This document shows positions 11,881 through 23,873 of a stretch of DNA of 64,000 nt, piece by piece (positions within the stretch are counted from its first letter, which is position 1; each line of letters begins with the position of its first letter). Both the position numbers and the translations under genes were made by a program. The notes beneath the pieces were generated by a model. That model was given only the letters and a program-made list of their open reading frames with translations, was not told the origin of the DNA and searched no databases. The DNA is from Viscum album (lineage: Eukaryota > Streptophyta > Magnoliopsida > Santalales > Viscaceae), in assembly GCA_963277665.1 (NCBI GenBank), contig OY728136.1, positions 809,745,123 to 809,809,122 on the forward strand, in the 5' to 3' direction.

Positions 11881-14211
11881 TTATTAAGCACCAGACTAAG
11901 ATTATTTGAATCATCCACTCTATATAATACCCAGTGAAAAGTACTAATTGTGTCTAGATCCTCCCTAAGAAGTTAGTTGAGGTGGGTAACCATCTTTTCC
12001 ATTGTCTGAATGAATTCCTCTAGGGTGATTTTTCTTTGATTGAAACCCTGATCTATTATTCGGTATTTCTTGTCGATCCATGCTTCCTTTTCCTCGGTGG
12101 TCTTAACTTGCAACCTTATTTCATAAATTCTTAAAATATCCTAATTTGAGGTGTTGGGATGAAGGAATTTTTCAATAATTTCTTCCTTGGAGTGGAATAT
12201 GAGCTTCAGGCACTCCCCTAACTCTTCTTCCATCACTTTTAAATCTCTGCTTAGATCACCAATTTCCCCATCTTACATGTATTTGCTTTCCTTGCTCCCA
12301 CCTTTCTTGGCTGACCTAGTTTTCATTGGTTTGGGAAAGTAATAATAGTCTTTACATCCCTTGGGTTTTTTCCCCTATACCACAATGCATTTCCCAAGGT
12401 CACGCTTCCCTTTTAGTCCCTTCTTCCTTCTAGGACCGTTAGGACCTTTCCCTTGGAAATGGTCCCAACTATCCACTAAGAGTTGGCTATAATTTTCATC
12501 ACCTAAATAATCCTTCTCATGAGACACAGCTTGATCTTGAACAACTAGACTATCAAAATGGTTCCTCAACTCAACCTCGGGGCCTTCCGTGGGGGGCCTC
12601 GGCCCAAAATAGTTGCCCAGGTCACTGGGGATATGTTTTTTCTTCCCCATACACACAGCCTTTAGATAATATGGGGGTTTTGAATAGAAAATGTTTGGGT
12701 CCAAGGAGAACAAGACACTCCCCTCATCCCGAATCCCTTTTCCAGGTTACAACACTACTGTAGATAACCGGTGCACCTCCTGCATTCCAGGAGACTCGAC
12801 CACACTCCCCTTCTTAAGCCTCCCTTTGTTATGTGGAGGCACCACAGCAGTCAGCAAGGCCACCTCCTATAATATGTTTCCCGGAGGTTCAACCTCCTCA
12901 CTGTGCAACATCATTGTAGCTTCCATGTGGACCTATTTCTCTGAGAAATCAAAGCTAGCTTTGGAACCGTGACTTATTCACATAGAGGCTCAGAAATAGA
13001 AGATACAATGAGTTCCACAACCGAATTAAGATTTCTATCTGGTTGGAAATCCCCACCTTGAGAGTGATACTAAGAGTCTGAGCTCTCCAAACCTATATTA
13101 AGGTCATAACCACAGGCATAGACATCCCCTGAAGCCCCTACAGCACACTGAAATGCCTCAGTGTCGATAGGGCTCCCCACTCCTTTCTTGGACACCCCCT
13201 TGCCTGCCTCTTGCAAACTTATACTCTTGGTACCCTGTAAGTGAGATTGATCAGGAGTATCCAATTTACCCTCTGCATTTTGGACACTGCAATAGACCCC
13301 TGAGGGGCTGTCATGAACAACAACCTCACTTGGGACCATATTCTTCTTAGTATAAATCTAGTGTCCAGACCCACGTCTACATGTCGCTGACGAGTGTCCC
13401 AAACGCTTGAAACCGGAACAGAATTCATCCCATGACTCATACACAACTTTCTATCTACACTAGTATTATTCTCCTATATTAATCCAAAAGAACTTAGGAG
13501 GCTTCCTTAAGGCATCCACTTCCACGCACACACGGGGATTAATAGAGTGGCACACAACATTGGTTCGGTGGTCAGAGGATAAATACCTCCCTATGAGGTT
13601 CCCAAGCATCCTAATGATCAAAGTATTTTGAAAAGGAATGGAATATTAGAAAAACTCACCTAGATCACCACCGAAGGGGAGTCCTACTTCATATGGAAGT
13701 TATAAAGCCATCTTTTGAGGAAGAAGCAGTACCTGTTGTAGCTGCGAGTCGCACTAGACCAAGATTTTATTAGGTCATCCTTCAATGAGAAATGGATCAA
13801 AATTCATCTGTTGTCGAGTAGACCCACCTTCACCCTCTCTTGTAGATCCCAAGAACTGAAAACGAACCTATAAAAGGAGTCCACCAACGGTCTTCTCTAT
13901 GGGAAATGTGCTACCAGGGTTTGATTGAGGAGTATTGAGGCATCATTGAACTCCACGATCGATAAAGGCCGATTAGGGATCCTCTCATAGAGCTCGGGAA
14001 CCTTAGGGCATAAGAAGATCTACAGGAAAGGAGGGAGGAGCTCGGATTTGGAGAATTGGGAGAAAGAGGTCATCACTCTCTTAGAGGATGACGAAGGTCC
14101 CTCCCCCTCCGGTGGGGGAGGGACCGGCTCAACGGTCTCCATCGTCGCAGGGGTAGAAGCCTTTATCCCTTTTCTCTTAGATATTTCAAGAGGCTGGTAA
14201 AATTTGGTCAC
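11880..14211 (-). pseudogene. LINE-type ORF1-like gene with DUF4283 domain, broken
   Basis: Read from 14211 leftward, the protein starts with a Lys/Pro-rich tail of about 60 residues (TPATMETVEPVPPPPEGEGP). It then passes into a DUF4283 pattern: RPLVDSFYRFVFSSWDLQ, VKVGLLDNR, ILIHFSLKDDL, RYCFFLKRWLYNFHMKWDSP, VVIWV-like, NIPFLFKIL, AWKWMP. After this come Ser/Asp-rich and then Lys-rich linkers, with KGPNGPRRKKGLKGKRDLGK at about 12385-12445. Plant LINE ORF1 proteins have this order and bind RNA. At least eight stops or frame changes break it. No endonuclease or reverse transcriptase follows before 11880, and I see no poly-A tail. So it is either a 3'-deleted LINE or a DUF4283 gene captured by CACTA-1. 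Confidence 0.68.
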
Positions 14212-15094
14212 CTCCCACCTCTATAGTTTACTTTCCGAGGGACATGGTGGCTAAAGTTGGTTCAAAAAGTGACTAAGAGGTTGATGATCATGTATTTCCA
14301 AGTCAAATGGAGCTCATGTATGTGGTTGTTTCTGATCCAAAGGAAACATCATTTGTGCCTCCATCAACACCACCTTTGGCAACTCAAGTTATCTTTTGAA
14401 GTTCCTTCCTCTAAGAGGACTAAGAAGATAAAGTGGGAAATCCCATACACTAAGAAACGTCTCAAAATCATTAATTGTTGTACTTTGTGGACTTTTTCCT
14501 TTTCATTACTCTAGTAGCCTATCATGGCTGCTTACTTACCCATATCAAGGTCAGGTATCAAGTATCATCTAGTCTTATGGCCCCCTACCTACCCAAATGT
14601 ATCTTTTTTATTAAAATTTGAAATTTTATTAATGTATTCTTTCATATTAATGTTTAATTTATTTCATTATTGTATTAATAACATAATATTTGTTTTTTGA
14701 TATAGGTGGAATTTTTTTCCTAAGTTTGGATACTTTTCTTGAAAACTAATACTATGGATGAAATTTTTTGAGAGGGGATCACGGATGAAAAAAGGATGAA
14801 ACATTAATGTTTTTAACTATTTGTTGGATAATTGTAATTGTGACCATATAAAACATTGTTTGAAATGTATATAGCAGTATGTTTTTTTATATTCATGATT
14901 TCAAGTAAATGTATATAGCATTGTTTGTGAAACTCTTATGTGCGCTATTTTATTCTTCTATTCTTTGTTTGTGTGTAGGTGTTGTTTTGTGAAGATATTT
15001 TGTGTATAGGTGTTATTTTGTGTTGTGTGTGCAGGTGTTGTCTTAGGTGTGAAAGTTCTGTGCAGGTGCTGGGTTTGCTCAGGAAACTTTGCCT
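14212..15094. other. CACTA-1 right interior, no gene recognised
   Basis: A plus-strand piece near 14240-14400 reads MVAKVGSKSD then FPSQMELMYVVVSDPKE and TSFVPPSTPPLATQV. It looks protein-like but is unassigned. From about 14580 the sequence becomes AT-rich and turns GT-rich near 14960-15050 (repeated GTGTAGGTGTTGTTTTGTG-like words), leading into the terminal palindromes. Confidence 0.4.
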
Positions 15095-15474
15095 TTATTA
15101 GTGCTAATTGAGTGCTGATAAAGGGGGCCTTTATCAACGCTCAAAATAATACTGATAAAGGACACCTTTATCAGCCCTCAAAATAGCGTTGATAAAGGTG
15201 TCCTTTATCAATGCTCAAAATAGCACTGATAAAGGGGGCCTTTATCAGCGCTCCAAAAAGCACTGATAAAGGCTTCCTTTATTCGTGCTAAAAATGTGCT
15301 AATAAAGGGGGGCCTTTATGAGAACTTTTTTTAGTGTGGATAAAGGGAACCCTTTATCAGCGCTTTTTTAGCATTGTTAAAGGGAACCCCCTATCTTTGT
15401 CGCGATTAACAATGCTTTTCTAACGCTGTTAAAGGCTGTTTTTAGTGCTTTTGAAAGCCCTATTTGTAGTAGTG
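15095..15474. repeat. CACTA-1 3' subterminal palindrome array and terminus
   Basis: About eight short palindromes follow one another every 40-50 bp, each of the form GCTGATAAAGG-spacer-CCTTTATCAGC. The spacers are 2-6 bp and the arms vary slightly. Subterminal repeats of this kind are the usual binding sites of the second CACTA protein. The array ends in TTTGTAGTAGTG at 15463-15474, the terminal inverted repeat. Confidence 0.9.
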
Positions 15475-15477
15475 TAT

Positions 15478-16515
15478 AGAATGAAAGAGTGATAAAATGA
15501 CATGAAAGGAGGACCAAAGAGACCCTCTACCACACAAAACTTTAAAAAATATACCCAAGTCTACGTTATGATATTGAGAGAGGAAAGTCCATGTAATGAG
15601 TCGATGAAGGAGGTGGACCTAGGATATGAGATCTAGGAATTTCTATGTATCCCATGAGAATGGGAATCAAGATGTATGTAGTTATGAAACATGATGTGGT
15701 AGAATATTGATGCCAAAGGGGAAATCCTATCGAGCAAGGATGAGATGGAAAAGATAAGGGGAATTGGCTTGCTGAAACACCAAGGGTGAAGCAAAATATA
15801 TGAAGATGGGTCCATAAGGAGGTCAGATTCACATAGTTTGATGTCATAATTCTTGGACCAATACTATTAGTTTAATTTTATAAATCTTGGACCATGGGTG
15901 GGAACTTTAAGGATTTTTGGGTGGTTCCAAAGAGTTAAAACCCAATGTGAAAGGATATGAAGAGGCTCTACACCACACAAAGAAATCATGAAGTTAGTTA
16001 CACGTTATTTAAGGTTATAAGGTTTGGACTAGGGGAATCTACAAAATAGGTTGGTGTTGAGGTTGGTCCTGGTATATTGGATCCAATAATTCCTATATAT
16101 CCCATCGGGTATAGGAATCAAGTCATACATAGTTCTGAAACACAACATTTTAAAAGGCCAACACCGATTAAGGGTTGTCCTCTCGAGTGAGTAAATTTAA
16201 TCATCTCATACTTATCATATGTGGCCTAATGATTTCATACTAGGTAAGGATATAGTTTAAATTCATATAATAAGGATGTTGGAAGGGCTTGCGCATTGAT
16301 CCACCCATCCCTTTCTTCCTCATATCGGTTCATGAGGTCATCCTAATTTGCTGGAGAGCTGGGGAATATGATCATGACTTATATCTAAATAGAAGACCAT
16401 AAGGTAATTTGGGGTGATAGTTACATAAGTAATGGGTGGTTTTATGATGAATTAATGGCTGGGTCTAAATACATAAGGTCTAGGCGTCACTACATATCCC
16501 TTGGGAATGGGAATC
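15478..16515. repeat. Diverged tandem repeat, about 0.40-0.45 kb unit
   Basis: Three landmarks recur in the same orientation: a TATCCCAT-GGGAATGGGAATC-like word at about 15647, 16099 and 16496, and a CTCTACCACACAAA / CTCTACACCACACAAAG word at about 15522 and 15967. The phrase ATGTAGTTATGAAACA / CATAGTTCTGAAACAC follows the first two. The spacing is about 450 and 400 bp. No coding sequence is seen. Copia-A inserted at the third GGAATC. It could be a satellite remnant or the flank of an older element. Confidence 0.6.
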
Positions 16516-17110
16516 TAAAGTTCTAAAGGATTTAAGAACAAATTAGAATGGGGGGGTAGATCAGTTGTTTCCTTTTTACAAATTTTAAACTTTAAGAAAC
16601 TTAACCCCTACAGATGGTTAGATTTTATTCTTTATCAACTTTTAGTAAACTAAAATTCATGAAATAATAGGAAAGTAAAAAAATTGCACAAGATTTACAA
16701 GGTTTGGCCTCAGTGTGAGAACCTACATCGTTATTATAGCCACTCTCGTGGGTCTATAGAAATTTAATATAATGAAGAAGTGAATAAAACTTGAGTCAAA
16801 TATCATTATACACCTTCTATATCTTGATAGGAATGATTATAATAACTCCCTTTAGTTTATAAATTTTTCTTAAAAAAATGATACACAACAAAATTATAAA
16901 TACTTTGTTCAATATGATCTGCAAAAATCCCTAGGTTTAATGACCTTGGGTCCAATGGCCCTCAGTCTGATTTTATCAGTCTGATAATCTAAACTAACTT
17001 TAGTCTGATCTTATGAAGAGATCTCTGTGTGGAAAACACTTTTGACATGAAATTTGTAGTAATTACACCTTTTCACACATATGAACAGTGATTAGTTATG
17101 AATGCATTGT

Positions 17111-17126
17111 TCTCTCTATTTATAGG
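17111..17126 (-). promoter_or_regulatory. TATA-type promoter in Copia-A LTR
   Basis: The minus strand reads CCTATAAATAGAGAGA, a strong plant TATA-box match in the orientation of the element. Equivalent CCTATAAA words occur in the Copia-C and Copia-E LTRs, which supports a functional origin. Confidence 0.6.
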
Positions 17127-17364
17127 CGACCTAAAATTGGTATAGGCGAGAAACTAAAATGTTTTTACCACTCACCCAGATTACAAAAAAAAAATCATAT
17201 CCATTTGAAATTCGTATTTGATCGCTTCAAACCTTCTCATGTATTCTGGTGTTTTATCAAAACTTCTTGAATTCTCTAGATCATCTTCTCATATTCTCAT
17301 AAAAAATCACAAACTAAAGTATGAAAAACTCAGTTCATTAGAAATTATTAGTCCAATTTTAATT

Positions 17365-17815
17365 TTTTCCTAAGCTCAATCTTATTTGAATTTATTCCTC
17401 ATATCAGTCCAATCTTACTTTCTTACTTTTCTTAGTCCAATATGATTTTATTCCTCATCTCAGTCCAATACATCTTTCTTCCTTAGCTCAGTCTGATCTT
17501 AATTTCTTCCTCATCTTAGTCTAATATCACTTTATTCCTCATCTTATTCCAATTTGACTTTCTTCCTTTGCTCAGTCCGATTTGACTTTATTCATCATCT
17601 CAAACTAATATTACTTTCTTACTCAACTTAGTCAAATATGACTTTATTCCTTAGCTTAGTATGATTTGACTTTCTTCCTTAACTCAGTTTAATCTAAATT
17701 TCTTCCTCATCTTGGTTTGATCTGACTTTCTTCATTAAATCAGTCTAATCTCACTTTCTTCCTCAGCTCATTTTGATCTGACTTTATTTTTCAACTTAGT
17801 CTAATATTACTTTCT
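17365..17815. repeat. 28-bp minisatellite in Copia-A LTR
   Basis: About 16 imperfect units near TTCCTCAGCTCAGTCTGATC-TGACTTTC. The variable positions keep the CTCAGTC-(T/C)-(G/A)-AT core. It lies between the TATA-like site and the polypurine tract, so downstream-to-upstream in window terms it sits in U3 of the LTR, where repeats often act as enhancer-like units. Confidence 0.85.
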
Positions 17816-18640
17816 TATGTTGCTTCTAAATAACTTCAATTTTTGGAAACTCTAGAAAAATTGTACTTATATTTTCTTCTTCCAACTCTATCTCGTATCA
17901 TGACTTATCTATGATTTTTGAGAACTTGAAAGAATAGAAAATCATCGTATAGATTTTTTTGTAATTTTCTTCAATTTCCCATAAACAACTTTATAAACAA
18001 CTTTTTTAACTTTTAGACTCAATAAAATAGAATATTTTCTGAATCTGATCTTCAATAACTTCTTACATTCATACAAAAACTCATTCTGATGAACTATGAC
18101 TGATCCAGTTTGTTTGATCACCAACTTTTAAAAACATCTTTCTTCATTTTTATTCTTATAAACTTTTTAGAAAACGTGTTATAAACTTTCGGCAGCACAT
18201 ATTTCACCTGATGTACAAAAAAAATCTTTTATAATAATATTAGTTGTCAAAAAATAAAAAACATCATAAAAACAAAAACACAACAAATTATCTTCAATCC
18301 CCCAATTTGTATTTGTTGAAAAATTTTGTTAACAACTTTTTCAACTTACCATTTTTCAAACACTCATAATTTTTCACAATTCATGTTTTTAACTTTTATC
18401 AAAACATATTTTTTCTCAAAAGTGAGTGTCTTGAAACCATACTACTAGATAAAGTTTTTTTAAGGAATTACATCCTTTTATGAAAATAAAATTTTGTGGC
18501 CATGTTAAGATAAACTCCCCCTCACTCTTATCTTTTCTTATCACTTTTATTTCTATACACTATTTTATAATAACCATGGATTCAGACTCATTTAAGTAAG
18601 AAAATTACTTCCCTATCCCTTAAAAGATAAAGTTATAAAA

Positions 18641-18655
18641 ATTCTCCCCCTTTGT
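18641..18655 (-). other. Copia-A polypurine tract
   Basis: The minus strand reads GACAAAGGGGGAGAAT immediately before the 3' LTR. The same phrase (AAAGGGGGAGAA or CAAGGGGGAGAA) precedes the LTRs of Copia-B and Copia-C. It primes plus-strand DNA synthesis. Confidence 0.8.
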
Positions 18656-18689
18656 CAACATAATCCAAAGCATGGTGAGGGGTTTCCTT

Positions 18690-21600
18690 AAGATTTTTAG
18701 GAAGTCGATGGCAGAGGATGAACATGAAGTTGTAGCCTAAATTCCACAAATCTTTATTTGGAAATTTATTTTGTGAAAATATCAGCAATTTGATATTTCA
18801 TTGAAACATATTCTATCACAACATCTCCACTAGAAACCTTTTCTTTTATAAAGTGAAACTTGATATCAATAGGTTTTGATCTTTAATGTTGGAAAAGATT
18901 TTTAGAAAGATCAATTCCATTATAATTATCACAAATTATATTTAATGGTTTGGTAACTTAAACTTTTAAATCTTCTAACTAAACTCTCTTCCACAACATC
19001 TAAGTAGAAGCTTGAGTAGTTGTAGTATATTCTGATTTTACTATTCTCAAAATTCCTAAACTCTATTTACTACTATTCTAACTCACACAACATTTTCCAA
19101 AGAAAAATGTTCCTCTAGAAGTTGATGTTCTTTCATTATAATCTTCATACTAATCAGCATCAATATAAACATGAAAGTTCATTTCACAACTTCATTTTTA
19201 TAAAATCTCATGTGAAGTTTCTACTTTAACATATCTTATAATTATATTTTCTTACAACATATGAGACTCTTTCATATCACTCTAATATATGGTATACGAT
19301 ATTACAACATAAACAATATCAGGTCTTGAGGCTGTGAAATAAAGAAAACCTCTTACCAATTTTTGAAAATATTTCTGATTCACACTTTTTATGGTTTCAT
19401 CCTTACTCAATTTTGTTCTCACCGAAATAGGAGTTGAAACTTCTTTGGATTCTTCCATCCCAAACTTATTTAACAATTCCCCGACATACTTTTCTTAAGA
19501 TAGTAAAATGTATTTTTCCTTTTTTTGAACTTTTAATCCAAGGAAGAATGTTAATTCTCCCAATATTGACATATCAAAATTTTTCTTCATTTCCTCAACA
19601 AATTCTTCACAAAATATTTATATGCCCCCGCCAAAAATTATATCATCTACATAAAAAATTACAATTATGGTGCTAGATTAAACTTCTTTCACATACAGAT
19701 TACTATCAACCTTTCCTTTAGAAAAATTTAGCATTTTCAAATAATTTTTAATTTTAGAATTCCACATACATGGATCTTGTTTCAACCCATACAAGTATTT
19801 ATTCAACTTAAAAATCTTTCTTTCATCTTCATTAAGTTGAAACCCACAAGTTTTCTCAATATAACCTTATTATTCAATTTCACCATTTAGAAAAGATGAC
19901 TTTACATCCATGTGATAAACTTTTTAATTCCGATGTGCATCCACTACTAGAAACATTCTAATAGTTTCCAATCTTGTAACTAGGTTAAAGGTTTCATAAA
20001 AATCTACACCTTCCACCCATGCATAGCCTTTGAAAACAAGTCTTTCTTTGTTTCTTGAAACTTTTCCATGCTCATTCAACTTGTTTCTAAACACCCATTT
20101 TGTTCTAATAACATTTTTATTTTCTAGATGTGGAAAAAGTTCCCGAGTATTTTTTTTCTCAATCTGATCTAACTATTTATTCATTTCATAAACCAATTAT
20201 TTGTGTTTCACTACTTTTAAAATTGATTCTGGTATAATTTGTGAAATGAGTGATGTCTAGTTTTCTAATACCATCCTTCTTCTTTTTTAAAATAGATATT
20301 TATGATTCCCAAGAATATTTTCAGTTTCAACATGTTTCTATAAATTAGTAAATTTCAAAGTTTCTCTTCTAGCTTCACTTTCCTCATCACATGATTCTTC
20401 TGAATCTTGAAAATTTTGTTTCAACTCACTTTCACTTTCATTGGAACTCTTCAGTTTGTCTTCCTCAACATTTTCAAAAACTTTTATTAAGGAGTTTGGA
20501 TTTTTAATTACTTTCACATCATATGACCCCACCAATTTTAGTAACATTTGTTTTAATTTTTTTAACTTCTTCTATTGGGTTAATATCCCATGAAAATTAC
20601 TTCTTATTTCTCATCAAATTTCCCAAGATCAAGATTTTTTATTTTTAATAAATAGGGACTTCTAAAAACCTTGAAGTATTTCAATTAATGGTTTTTGTTA
20701 TAAAATATTTCATAGGAATTAATGTTGTATTTTGGCCTAAAAAACATCTATTTTGTACATGCACAGTAATAATAACATATTCTCTCTAGTAGAACTTTGA
20801 AAAGTTTTATTTTTCTAACATGATTCTTCCAATTTCCACCAAACTTCTATTCTTCCTTTCTGATACTCCATTTTGTTATGGGGTTTATAGATCACTATAT
20901 TGATGTTTGATTCCATGTTTTATCAAATAATATTCAAAGTCATTACATGTGAATTATATTCCATTATCTATTCTTAACTTCTTTATATAAACCCTCATTT
21001 CTCTCTCAACTTATCTTCTGAAAAATCTAATCATTTATACCACCTATAAATTGTGCTTTATAAACATGATCTTGGTAATCTGAGTAAAATCATCAATGAA
21101 AGTGATAAAGTAAAAATAAATCCCATTTTTTATTAATGTCTCATTGGTCCACATAAATCAGAATGAATAAGTTCAAAAGTTCTGGTAGACTGAATTTCAA
21201 CTTTCTTATTAATTTTATTATTCATTTTCCCTTTATGACATGTTATGAAAAAATATTCATCTCTTATTTTAAATTCTATGAAATTTCAAATAGAATAAAC
21301 TTTATAAAGTTTTTTTATATTTTTATTTCCAAGATTTCCAAGTCTCTAGTTCCATAACATGTTTTTATCTTCAGCACTTAAGTAACAAGAGTTGTAAAGT
21401 TTTTCTATTTTAAAGAGATTTACACTAGTTCTTTCTCCTCTTGTAACAACTTTTCCATCTTCCACACTTCTGATGATGCATGAATCATTTCTGAATATCA
21501 CTTCTTTTCCATCATCTCAAATTTGACTTACACTAAGTAAGTTATCTTTTATCCCATCAACAAATAGAACTTCCTTAGACTTCAACCTTTTTTCTTCAAT

Positions 21601-22911
21601 CCTGGTCATTCTAATTCCTATGATTTTTAAGGAACTATAATTCCTAGTGGTAACATCTCCTCCATCCCTATTTTCAATTTATTTAAATATTTTCAAATTA
21701 CCTTTCATGTTTGATGAAAATACACTACCAAGTATCCATATTTTTTCTTTTAACTTGATTTCAAAGTTGTCTTAACAACAAAAGTTCTTTCCTTAACTTT
21801 ATTCTTTCTATATTCCTTTTATTTTCTAGTATAAGAAAATTATTCCAGGAGTGTCATAAATTTTTCGGAATGATGATAATCCTAATCATATATTCCACAT
21901 AATTCTTCTATACATAAAAAAAAATTTCCCATTGGAAGTTTTCTAACATCTTGAGTTTTTAGATTTTCAAATTGCTGACTTTTTGGAAAATTACTCATTC
22001 TTCTTCCACCATTACTTTCACTCAATTTAAACCTTCTTTAGAGAAGTGACAAGTTATACCAGAAATTATATTACTTGTGCTCATAGATTCTACAACACTA
22101 TAAAAAAATATAAAATATTGATTTTTTTTAAGTAAAATCTTTCTTTGTAGAAACTTTTTTTAGGTTTATAACTTCTTTCTACTCTAACATACTCTGGGTG
22201 TGAATCATCTTTACTACTGAGGGAGTTTTCATATTTTGCATATGTGATAGGTTTTTCATGTCCCCTCTCAACCCATGTTTTCCCAACACTTTTCTTCTCA
22301 CCTGAAATGTTAGAAAAATCATATGAAAAGTTATTTTTGGTGGGTGAGGATTTCGCCTAATTCTTTCTTTGAGATTTCTTAGAAACTTTAGAAGTATCAT
22401 ATTTTAGTTATGAAAAATTGTTGAAGTTTTAATTCATATTTATTAAAGTAATTTCTACCTCAATAAGTTTTTATTGATGCCTTTTAACTTCCTCTTTCAT
22501 AGATTCTAACTTCTTACTGAGATCTTCGACCATATTTTCCTATACTGGAGTTCTAAGTTTGTAACTTAAGATCTTGTGGATGTATTCTTCTTCTTTCTTG
22601 ACAATATATTTTTCACCTTCAATAAATTTTCCACTATCTTTATTTATAATCATGATTTATTTATTTAGATATTTGTTTTTATTAATAATTTCAACAAGTT
22701 ATATTATGAGTTGATTCTCTCTATAAAATTCTTCATCTTCTTCTTATTCAGTATTTGAGGAGTCTTTTATTTTATCAACTTTTTCAATGAATTTTTTAAA
22801 ATTTTCTGAACATTCATCTTCTGAATAATTATTATTAGTTGAGTCCAATTCATATTTCTTACTCATTATACTTATTTTATTTCCAGTGAAATTATTCTTA
22901 TAGTTGTTGGA
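18690..22911 (-). pseudogene. Copia-A pol remnant: protease, integrase, reverse transcriptase, RNase H
   Basis: Read right to left. The protease site region near 21740 reads WILGSVFSSNM, where the usual D-S-G active site is damaged. The pre-integrase block follows (LLSVSQI, RLGNLGNKNIKKL), then integrase: FELIHSDLCGPMR, RIDNGI, YLIKHGIKHQYS, QNGVSERKNR. RT lies at about 19280-20570 with FYVDDIIFGG (19630-19660), so the catalytic Asp pair is intact. FGMEESKEVSTPISVRTKL and TASRPDIVYVV follow. RNase H near 18700-19270 keeps ICDNYNGIDLSKN and KPIDIKFHFIKEK. Many stops and frameshifts occur, and none of the frames is longer than about 75 codons. Confidence 0.9.
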
Positions 22912-23834
22912 TTAATTTTCTTTAGAACTTTTTTTCCACTTTTTCCATTGAGTTTTTTCATCAGAATCATCTCGATGTTCTCTAACTTTCTTTTTGAGGA
23001 AATTTTTGGTAGAATGCCTGATTCCATCACACTCAAAACATTTAAGAGGAATTTTTCCTCCGTACTTTCTTCTTCCTTTCTGATAGTTCTTAGATATAAG
23101 AGACATAATTTTTTTATTTAACTCATTATCCTCTTTATCTTTAGAATCACAAGGATCAATATATTCAACATCTTGAATTTTTATCTTTCTCATAGCTTCA
23201 AAATAAATTTCATCTTTCATCTTATTTTTGAACACTAAATTTTTTCTCATTTCATAAGAAATAATAAAGTTATTTAATTCATTAAGAGATAAATAATCTT
23301 TATCTTCTATAGTAGATATTTTATAATCAAATCCATCTGAAAAGTTTCTCATCACTTTCTACACAATTTTGGAATCTTCCAAGACATCTCCAAAAAATCA
23401 AATATTACAAAAAAAATCATTTAATCTAGTGAATTCATCCTCAATAATTTATTTATCTCTCATTATCATGCATTCAAACTTTCTATGATGGATTTTTATC
23501 TTTTCTTACTTCACTTTAGTATTCCTTTTAAAAATACTTTCGAGCTTGTCCCACATACTCTTTACTATTTTGAGGCCCATTACCTTTAAATAATTTTTTT
23601 TGACTAAGTCATAAGAATATCATTTTTATCTTTTCCATCAAATTTAATATTTATATTTTCAACAAAATTCATAGGAGAATCTTTCTAAATATATGGAAAA
23701 ACAATTATAGCAACATCAATAACTTCCAAGCCAAGATATAGGAGATATAAAATCATCCTATTTTTATAACCATAATAATTTTTGTCATTAAATGTAGGAA
23801 TTACCCTACTTTCAATAGAATTCATATTATCCAT
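22912..23834 (-). pseudogene. Copia-A gag remnant
   Basis: Starts at the ATG complementary to 23832-23834 (MDNMNSIESRVIPTF then NDKNYYGYKNRM), 25 bp downstream of the primer site. The middle is frameshifted. The longest open part, 22912-23355 (147 codons), contains the UBN2-type region (NELNNFIISYEMRKN). It also contains a zinc knuckle CFECDGIRHSTKNF, in which the last Cys of CX2CX4HX4C has become Phe. The C-terminal tail is Lys-rich. Gag packages the element RNA; here it is non-functional. Confidence 0.88.
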
Positions 23835-23859
23835 GATAAGGATTCAACAAGGTAACCTA

Positions 23860-23873
23860 CCTCTCATACCAAT
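23860..23873 (-). other. Copia-A primer binding site (initiator tRNA-Met type)
   Basis: The minus strand reads ATTGGTATGAGAGG next to the 5' LTR end. The canonical plant tRNA-Met primer site is TGGTATCAGAGC, so there are two differences over the core. It is placed exactly between LTR and gag. Confidence 0.82.

Larger units (their letters stand above)
1..15474 (+). mobile_element. CACTA-1: CACTA (En/Spm-type) DNA transposon, left end outside window
   Basis: Two plus-strand genes typical of plant CACTA elements lie in order: a Tnp2-type transposase end (DUF4218, DUF4216), then a second gene with transposase-like, DUF8039-like and Ulp1 protease parts. The right terminus is a cluster of palindromes followed by TTTGTAGTAGTG, whose reverse complement CACTACTACAAA is the classic CACTA terminal sequence. 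The possible 3-bp target copy after it is TAT, which cannot be checked because the left end is missing. The element has been opened by a foldback/gypsy nest and a LINE-type segment. That the parts left and right of these insertions belong to one element is an inference from gene order and the single terminus. Confidence 0.72.
16516..18640 (-). repeat. Copia-A 3' LTR (about 2.1 kb)
   Basis: The left edge aligns with the 5' LTR edge at 23874 for about 0.55 kb (shared words include CTTTTTACAAATTTTAAA, AAGATTTACAAGGTT and GTGTGAGAACCTACATC). The right edge abuts the polypurine tract. It holds a TATA-like site and a 28-bp minisatellite. Confidence 0.82.
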
